A DNA stretch of 64,000 nt from CAIZGX01 sp964511555 (GTDB taxonomy: Bacteria > Bacteroidota > Bacteroidia > Flavobacteriales_D > Sanyastnellaceae): positions 21,822 through 85,821 of the forward strand of contig CAZEFR010000005.1 of NCBI GenBank assembly GCA_964511555.1, read 5' to 3'. Below, piece after piece: positions 59,575 to 64,000 of the stretch. The notes under the pieces are model-generated. The model had not been told where the DNA came from. It saw nothing but the letters and a program-made list of their open reading frames with translations, and did no database searches. Both the position numbers and the translations under genes were made by a program. Positions within the stretch are counted from its first letter, which is position 1, and every line of letters starts with the position of its first letter.

Positions 59575-60312
59575 ATGAAAGTAGTTAATGAAACCACTAC
59601 CCCGGTTTCTCAAGTGGAAGTTGTCTCGAAGGTCAGGGCTATTAAAGCAGCCGAGCTGTTGCCCAATGTACTGTCAAATCTAGATTCCATGGAGTGTAAG
59701 TTTCATCCAATGATTGATGAAACCATTCCCTATCGCAATTTAAAAAGTGCTGAATCCAAGAAAAAAAGTCTTCACCGACTCATTCGGAAATTAGATGTAA
59801 AACACAGCACGCGTTATCAGCGCACGCCTGAAGACACGTATTGCAATGTTTATTCATTCGACTATTGCTATTTCGCGAAGGTTTATCTTCCAACAGTTTG
59901 GTGGACAGATGAGTCCATTGAAAAACTTCAGAAAGGAATGGATGTCACTCCCATTTTCAATGAAACGGTTGTTCCCATTTATTCAAGCGCCATTCACGAT
60001 TGGTTCGGAATATGGGGAGAAAGTTTTGGCTGGGAAAGAATGACTTCTCTTACAGAAATTCAAAGACGTGTAACGGAAGAAGGTGGTGTGGGAATGATTT
60101 GCGCGAAGAGAAAGACAGTTGGATTATCCGGACACATTGTCCCTATTGTTCCTGAAACAGAAAAGAAAAAAGCGTTTCGCGAAAACGGAGAAGTTCTTTA
60201 TCCACTTCAATCGCAAGCCGGAAAATTGAACTACAATTACTTCGCTCGAAAAAGACGAGATTGGTGGAACCACAGCAGATACTCATCGTTTGTGCTGTAT
60301 TACCACGCTTAA
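59575..60312 (+). CDS. Predicted papain-fold (NlpC/P60- or CHAP-like) amidase/peptidase
   Basis: A 245-aa protein of no named family known to me. Its layout fits a papain-like hydrolase: a cysteine at the start of a helix (EDTYCNVYSFDY, Cys about residue 95), a mid-domain block HDWFGIWGESFGW (about 141-153), and a histidine strand (LSGHIVPIVPET, His about 185). The N-terminal 85 residues are helical and basic, without a signal peptide. ATG 59575 (MKVVNETTTP) is chosen. It is followed after 69 nt by the predicted amidoligase gene, likely an operon. The catalytic role is inference. Confidence 0.5.
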   Translation: MKVVNETTTPVSQVEVVSKVRAIKAAELLPNVLSNLDSMECKFHPMIDETIPYRNLKSAESKKKSLHRLIRKLDVKHSTRYQRTPEDTYCNVYSFDYCYFAKVYLPTVWWTDESIEKLQKGMDVTPIFNETVVPIYSSAIHDWFGIWGESFGWERMTSLTEIQRRVTEEGGVGMICAKRKTVGLSGHIVPIVPETEKKKAFRENGEVLYPLQSQAGKLNYNYFARKRRDWWNHSRYSSFVLYYHA

Positions 60313-60381
60313 TGGACGTGAAGTACTTCACCCTTCAACATAAAAAAAAGAAACTATAATTATCAATAAGCTCCGAGAAGA

Positions 60382-61860
60382 ATGAAAAACAACCCGATAA
60401 AAAAATATTACTGGGGCATTGGGTTAGAAAACGAAACGTACTTGCAATTCGAAGAATCGCTTGTTGTTTCCGGACAGTTCATTCAAGAAAAAATGGGTCG
60501 CGAGCGCTACAGCATCGACTACCTGAAGTGTTACCGTGCAGGCAGTTTAGAAAAAGTTTTAGCACGCGCCTTCGACTCGAATAAAAACTACTTGGTAAGT
60601 CAAATGATGAACAGTCACTCGCTTGAAAAGCTCGACATTCATTTTCAACACAAGACCATTCAATCGGCTCCTCCTCTACTCGACAACCCCGACTATGCGG
60701 GAAAATCAATACTGGAGCTCTTCTTAGAAAAACAACCTTTTCAAATTCAAAGTATGTTAACGCAGAAGAACAATCCCATGGGATCGATCATCTTCGACGG
60801 AGACACCATTGAATTTGTAACAAAATACTACGAGAACAGAACCATTCAAGAATCTTTCAATGAATTGAAAGCGTCGAAGAAAATCTTTCTCGACAAACTG
60901 AACGAAACGAAAATTCTTCCGGGGCCACTAACCTACCCGCAATACAACATAGGCATAAACATGTTCATGTCGAATCAGAAGAAACTTGTTCTCTTCAACA
61001 ATGGAACGTTCCATTTCCACATAACACTTCCAACCTTAACGGAAGACAGTCGCATTGTCGATTACGCCGCATTCGATCAAGCGCATCACAAAGCCATTTA
61101 CTTGCTTCAGTGGTTCGAGCCGTTGTTCATTGCAACACTCGGAAGTCCGGATATCATGTCTGTGATTAGCGATAAATTCGAGATGGAAGAAAAGTTCGCA
61201 GGAGGATCTATGCGTAACGCCATGTCGAGATACACCGGAGTTGGCACCTACCACAAGTCTATGCCGAAAGGCAAAGTCCTTACGTTTCCAGTTGAAGAAT
61301 TTAGAAAGCTGTTAAACTTCAAGAAAGAAGAAAATATATGGTGGCGCGATCGCATTGAATCTGAATTGTGCTACGAACTTCTCTCCGATGTTGGACTGGA
61401 CTTCAACAGAGAAAAATTATATCAAAGCGGATACGAATTCCGCAGCTTCGACGAATTTCCAACTGAGTATCTTCCTGAAGTATTGCATGCGATTGTGTTG
61501 ATTTCAGAGCATGCACAGCACGGTGAAGAAATTGAATGGGCGAGCAACAACGTTATTTGGAACAACCTTGTTTTCAAGACGCTTACGCAAGGATATAAAA
61601 CAGAAATGAATGACGAAGAAAAGAATGAAATCGTTCGCGTATTCCAACTTCCAGCTTCGCTTCAACATGGATTAAAGGATGTTCATCGAGTAGATGAATT
61701 CTTCTTCCAAATTCTTCAGCACCTGCATGACCTTCACAACGACAGCAGTGAATACTTGAAAGCGTTCTTGTATGAGAAAACGGAAGACGCTCCGCGTTGG
61801 GATAATTTCAATGAGCATCAAGTTGAGCAACACACGAAGCAATTAGAAGAAGTTTTATAA
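60382..61860 (+). CDS. Predicted carboxylate-amine ligase of the glutamate-cysteine ligase (GCS2) superfamily
   Basis: A 492-aa cytoplasmic protein. Motifs fit the GCS/glutamine-synthetase-like ligase fold: YWGIGLENETYLQFEE at residues 10-25 (first strand with metal-binding glutamates), NGTFHFHITLPT (about 213-224, cf. HVHV in YbdK-type ligases), FEPLFIATLGSPD (about 245-257), SMRNAMSRYTGVGTYH (phosphate-binding arginines), and YEFRSFDEFPTEYLPEVLHA (about 353-372, cf. the ExRxxDxxPT strand). It would join an amine to a carboxylate using ATP; substrates are unknown. It forms a pair with the upstream papain-like protein. Confidence 0.6.
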   Translation: MKNNPIKKYYWGIGLENETYLQFEESLVVSGQFIQEKMGRERYSIDYLKCYRAGSLEKVLARAFDSNKNYLVSQMMNSHSLEKLDIHFQHKTIQSAPPLLDNPDYAGKSILELFLEKQPFQIQSMLTQKNNPMGSIIFDGDTIEFVTKYYENRTIQESFNELKASKKIFLDKLNETKILPGPLTYPQYNIGINMFMSNQKKLVLFNNGTFHFHITLPTLTEDSRIVDYAAFDQAHHKAIYLLQWFEPLFIATLGSPDIMSVISDKFEMEEKFAGGSMRNAMSRYTGVGTYHKSMPKGKVLTFPVEEFRKLLNFKKEENIWWRDRIESELCYELLSDVGLDFNREKLYQSGYEFRSFDEFPTEYLPEVLHAIVLISEHAQHGEEIEWASNNVIWNNLVFKTLTQGYKTEMNDEEKNEIVRVFQLPASLQHGLKDVHRVDEFFFQILQHLHDLHNDSSEYLKAFLYEKTEDAPRWDNFNEHQVEQHTKQLEEVL

Positions 61861-61866
61861 ACTGAA

Positions 61867-62016
61867 TTAATGATTCGAAGAATTTTTGTCCTTCGACCTT
61901 CTACAACGCTCACTGCAATACTTCACTTCTTCCCAATTTTTCTCCCACTTCTTTCTCCAGGAATATGGAAGTCCGCATACCGTGCAGATTTTAGTCGGTA
62001 GATTCGATTTTTTCAT
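61867..62016 (-). CDS. DUF2256 small zinc-ribbon-like protein
   Basis: A 49-aa protein with two CxxC-type pairs: KICTVCGLPY (about 10-19) and VKYCSERCRRSK (about 31-42). WRKKWEKNWEEV lies between them, the DUF2256 signature. Members commonly lie next to photolyase/cryptochrome-like genes, as here. It overlaps the photolyase-like gene by ATGA, so the two are translated together. Function is unknown; nucleic-acid or metal binding is likely. Confidence 0.82.
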   Translation of the reverse strand: MKKSNLPTKICTVCGLPYSWRKKWEKNWEEVKYCSERCRRSKDKNSSNH

Positions 62017-63101
62017 TGAAGTTCTTTCTTTACTTTTTTCCAAAACGCAAAGAAGGAAGGAAAATCTCCTTTCACCGAAGAAATCCAATCGCGTTCATCT
62101 TGAATTCCTTCGTAAGTATTTAACGGATGTTCCTTAAAAGTAAATTTCACATCAGGAACGACATTCAACTCCGAAAACTCTCCGACAAAGATTTGAATGT
62201 TTGGAATATTCTCTGTCGCAAGATCTATACAGAACTGGATACTCTTTTCGGAAACAGGATAACTCTCGAACACCGAAGGCTCTAGCAAAAGAATACGCGC
62301 GCCTTCTTCATCTTTGCGCCACTTGGGATCGAGATTGTAGAAATTGTAAAGGAAACAGGTCTCTCCATTTTGTATGGTTGGAAAGGACGTATTCGGAAGT
62401 TTTGTTTTCAGTTGAAACGTTTCAAATTCTCTTAATTCATCTGGAATTCCGATTGTTTCAATTTCTTCATAGGAAACATCCAGAAAAGTCTTTGTCTGAT
62501 TGGTATTGCAATACTTGTTAATGTTTTCTTGATTCGCGAAATAGAGTTTGTTGCTCTTCGCACCGCAGACCCATTGCCAGCTCAGGGCATTGCTCGCCCA
62601 ATCTGCGTCTAGTAAATGGTAGTACATCCATTTCGCTGGATGGCCCCACGCACATCTTCCAAGGTTACATGCTAAGGCAGCTGTATACATTCTGAGGTGA
62701 TTATGCATATACCCCGTTTTGTATAACTCTTCAATACCCTTATCTACCGCAGAAATTATAGTGGCCGCCGCTACAATCGAACTGGGAATTCCCTCTCTAT
62801 CGGCTCTTGGCTGAGGATTACGCAGATCTTTATTAATATCTGAACCCCTTGAAATCCAGATTTGTTGCCAATAATCCCTCCACGCTAACTCTTGAACAAA
62901 ACTTTCCATTTTTTCAACAGAATATCCTTGGTCCAACATATGCTCCAAAACCTGTTTGGTACTTATTACACCACGGGAGATATACGGCGACAAATAACTG
63001 ACGGCTCCATTGATGAAATTTCGGGTTCTTCCATACTGAATAGGGTCTACAAGCTCTACTCTTCTTAAAATCTCATCGTAGTTTACTTCGAATTTAGCCA
63101 T
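62013..63101 (-). CDS. Photolyase/cryptochrome-like FAD-binding protein with reversed domain order
   Basis: A 362-aa protein. The FAD-binding helical domain of photolyases occupies about residues 15-210: VDPIQYGRTRNFINGAVSYLSPYIS split as YGRTRNFINGAVSYLSPYIS, FVQELAWRDYWQQIW, TGYMHNHLRMYTAALAC, HLLDADWASNALSWQWVCG. There is no N-terminal antenna domain. Instead, an alpha/beta domain follows at about 230-362 (FLYNFYNLDPKWR, ARILLLEPSVFE, YPVSEKSIQFCIDLA, IQIFVGEFSEL). It may repair UV damage or sense light. Start ATG 63101 (MAKFEVNYDE) or the adjacent ATG 63104. It is divergent from the proteorhodopsin gene. Confidence 0.75.
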   Translation of the reverse strand: MAKFEVNYDEILRRVELVDPIQYGRTRNFINGAVSYLSPYISRGVISTKQVLEHMLDQGYSVEKMESFVQELAWRDYWQQIWISRGSDINKDLRNPQPRADREGIPSSIVAAATIISAVDKGIEELYKTGYMHNHLRMYTAALACNLGRCAWGHPAKWMYYHLLDADWASNALSWQWVCGAKSNKLYFANQENINKYCNTNQTKTFLDVSYEEIETIGIPDELREFETFQLKTKLPNTSFPTIQNGETCFLYNFYNLDPKWRKDEEGARILLLEPSVFESYPVSEKSIQFCIDLATENIPNIQIFVGEFSELNVVPDVKFTFKEHPLNTYEGIQDERDWISSVKGDFPSFFAFWKKVKKELQ

Positions 63102-63104
63102 CAT

Positions 63105-63327
63105 TATTGTTGTAAATATCTGTAAAAGAAAAAGATAACACAAGCTTACCTATTATGTTCAAACCACCACTTCCCCTTCTCTGTTTAATTATTTTCGAAA
63201 AAAATTAAACAAACCTGAACAAAATTGATGTATCATTGTTCTTGTTAGGGTGGAGGCAGAAACCACATAAAAAAACGCGGAGATACCGAAAAGCCATAAG
63301 AGTAGGAACACTTAACCAAAATGTATT
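63105..63327. other. Intergenic region between photolyase-like and rhodopsin genes
   Basis: A 223-bp divergent control region. A near-consensus TATCATTG (63231-63238) could be the rhodopsin -7 element, giving a leader of roughly 85 nt, much longer than elsewhere in this window. The leader contains GTGG...CCAC (63250-63268 region), which could form a small hairpin, then an A-rich stretch before ATG 63328. No riboswitch was recognised. A short ATG frame at 63321 (11 codons) overlaps the rhodopsin start in another frame. Confidence 0.45.
63231..63238 (+). promoter_or_regulatory. Possible -7 element of the proteorhodopsin gene (TATCATTG)
   Basis: It differs from TAnnTTTG at one base. It would leave a leader of about 85 nt. 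Confidence 0.35.
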
Positions 63328-64000
63328 ATGGGACATCTTACAACAATTGCGAGTGACAACTACGTTGCATTCACTTTTTTCATCGGAACCATGGCTATGA
63401 TGGCCGCTTCCGTATTCTTCTTCTTCGAATTGAACAACACTTCACCTAAGTGGAGAACGTCTGTTCTTGTTTCAGGTCTTATCACTTTTATTGCAGCAGT
63501 TCACTACTACTACATGAGAAGTTATAACTTAGAGACTGGCGAGTCGCCAACATTCTTCCGTTACGTTGACTGGATTTTGACTGTTCCGTTGATGTGCGTA
63601 GAGTTTTACTTAATCACCAAGAAAGCAGGTGCTAAAATTGCATTGTTGTGGAAATTAATCTTCGCTTCTTTGGTAATGTTAGTTACTGGTTACATCGGAG
63701 AAGTATTGGATAGAGATGGTAGTGTATTATGGGGTGTGCTTTCAGGAGCAGCTTACTTCTACATTGCTTACCTAATCTGGTTTGGTGAGGTTGCGAAATT
63801 GGCTCAGACTGCTGGTCCACAAGTTGCAAAAGCTACACGTATCCTTGCTTGGTTCGTATTAGTTGGATGGGCTATCTACCCATTGGGTTACATCTTAGGT
63901 ACTCCAGGTGGATTGTTCGGAATTCAATTGGTTTCTGATCAACAAGCTGCGTTGCATGCAATGGATATCGTTTACAACATTGCCGATGCAATTAACAAAA
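63328..64000 (+). CDS. Green-type proton-pumping proteorhodopsin (3' end beyond window)
   Basis: 224 codons are visible; the window ends just after the retinal lysine (K224, in VYNIADAINK). Seven-helix microbial rhodopsin with H59 and, in helix C, RYVDWILTVPLMCVEFYL: D81, T85 and E92 match D97/T101/E108 of the reference proteorhodopsin, the outward H+ pump set. M89, at spectral position 105, predicts green absorption. G136 (LWGVLSG) aligns with F152 of the reference, where a glycine opens access for a carotenoid antenna. WAIYPLGY is the helix F retinal-pocket motif. There is no obvious cleavable signal peptide. Start ATG 63328 follows an A-rich stretch. Confidence 0.96.
   Translation, partial: MGHLTTIASDNYVAFTFFIGTMAMMAASVFFFFELNNTSPKWRTSVLVSGLITFIAAVHYYYMRSYNLETGESPTFFRYVDWILTVPLMCVEFYLITKKAGAKIALLWKLIFASLVMLVTGYIGEVLDRDGSVLWGVLSGAAYFYIAYLIWFGEVAKLAQTAGPQVAKATRILAWFVLVGWAIYPLGYILGTPGGLFGIQLVSDQQAALHAMDIVYNIADAINK

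Noticed and set aside
63321..63356. Proteorhodopsin starting at ATG 63321
   Set aside because: That frame reads only 11 codons before a stop. The rhodopsin frame starts at 63328.

Overview
The window comes from a Bacteroidota chromosome, most likely a marine or freshwater member of the Flavobacteriales (Cryomorphaceae/Schleiferiaceae-like; the family is my inference). Evidence: two clear type IX secretion (T9SS) cargo proteins with type A or type B C-terminal sorting signals plus a deiminase whose C-terminus also looks T9SS-like, many copies of the Bacteroidota -7 promoter element TAnnTTTG just upstream of start codons, a short Bacteroidota-style NuoG, and a proteorhodopsin. The sequence is a scaffolded draft or metagenomic assembly: a run of exactly 100 N at 1221-1320 is flanked by a 55-bp duplication, the signature of two contigs overlapping by one k-mer.

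Layout. 1-1321: a HigB/HigA toxin-antitoxin pair flanked on both sides by the same composite repeat (hairpin, 14-nt tandem units, then 13-nt units), then the gap. 1322-6000: recQ, an RlmI-type rRNA methyltransferase, a small DUF6265-like secreted protein, and a convergent CvfB-like RNA-binding protein whose C-terminus contains repeat-derived sequence. 6000-18500: secreted and envelope proteins (T9SS cargo, subtilase, peptidylarginine-deiminase-like protein, Tat-exported Ntn hydrolase, MltF-like transglycosylase), with holA, ltaE and acpH. 18500-28500: glmM with a cysteine desulfurase, lpd, adk-obg, two tandem OmpA-type proteins, hemE. 28500-39050: MOSC protein, UbiA prenyltransferase, Fic protein, MFS transporter, methyltransferase, RNase P RNA, moaC-mobA, a 903-aa T9SS type B protein and an unknown envelope protein. 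39050-45540: ffh-purC and sucA-sucB, ending in a strong terminator. 45600-58410: a complete nuoABCDEFGHIJKLMN operon for respiratory complex I, in which NuoG is only 339 aa. 58410-64000: a hairpin repeat array, GNAT and DinB proteins, a predicted amidoligase/papain-like pair, a DUF2256-photolyase-like operon, and a divergent proteorhodopsin that runs off the right edge just after its retinal lysine.

How the genes work together: sucAB plus lpd give the 2-oxoglutarate dehydrogenase complex, and its NADH feeds complex I. Proteorhodopsin adds a light-driven proton gradient on the same membrane. The rhodopsin has the outward proton-pump triad (D81, T85, E92), a green-type spectral residue (M89) and a glycine (G136) at the position associated with carotenoid-antenna access. 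The items I find most worth following up are the amidoligase/papain-like pair, the photolyase-like protein with its domains in reversed order, the rhodopsin and its shared upstream region, and the families of short intergenic repeats, one of which has entered a coding sequence. No tRNA, rRNA operon, CRISPR array, prophage or insertion sequence was seen.
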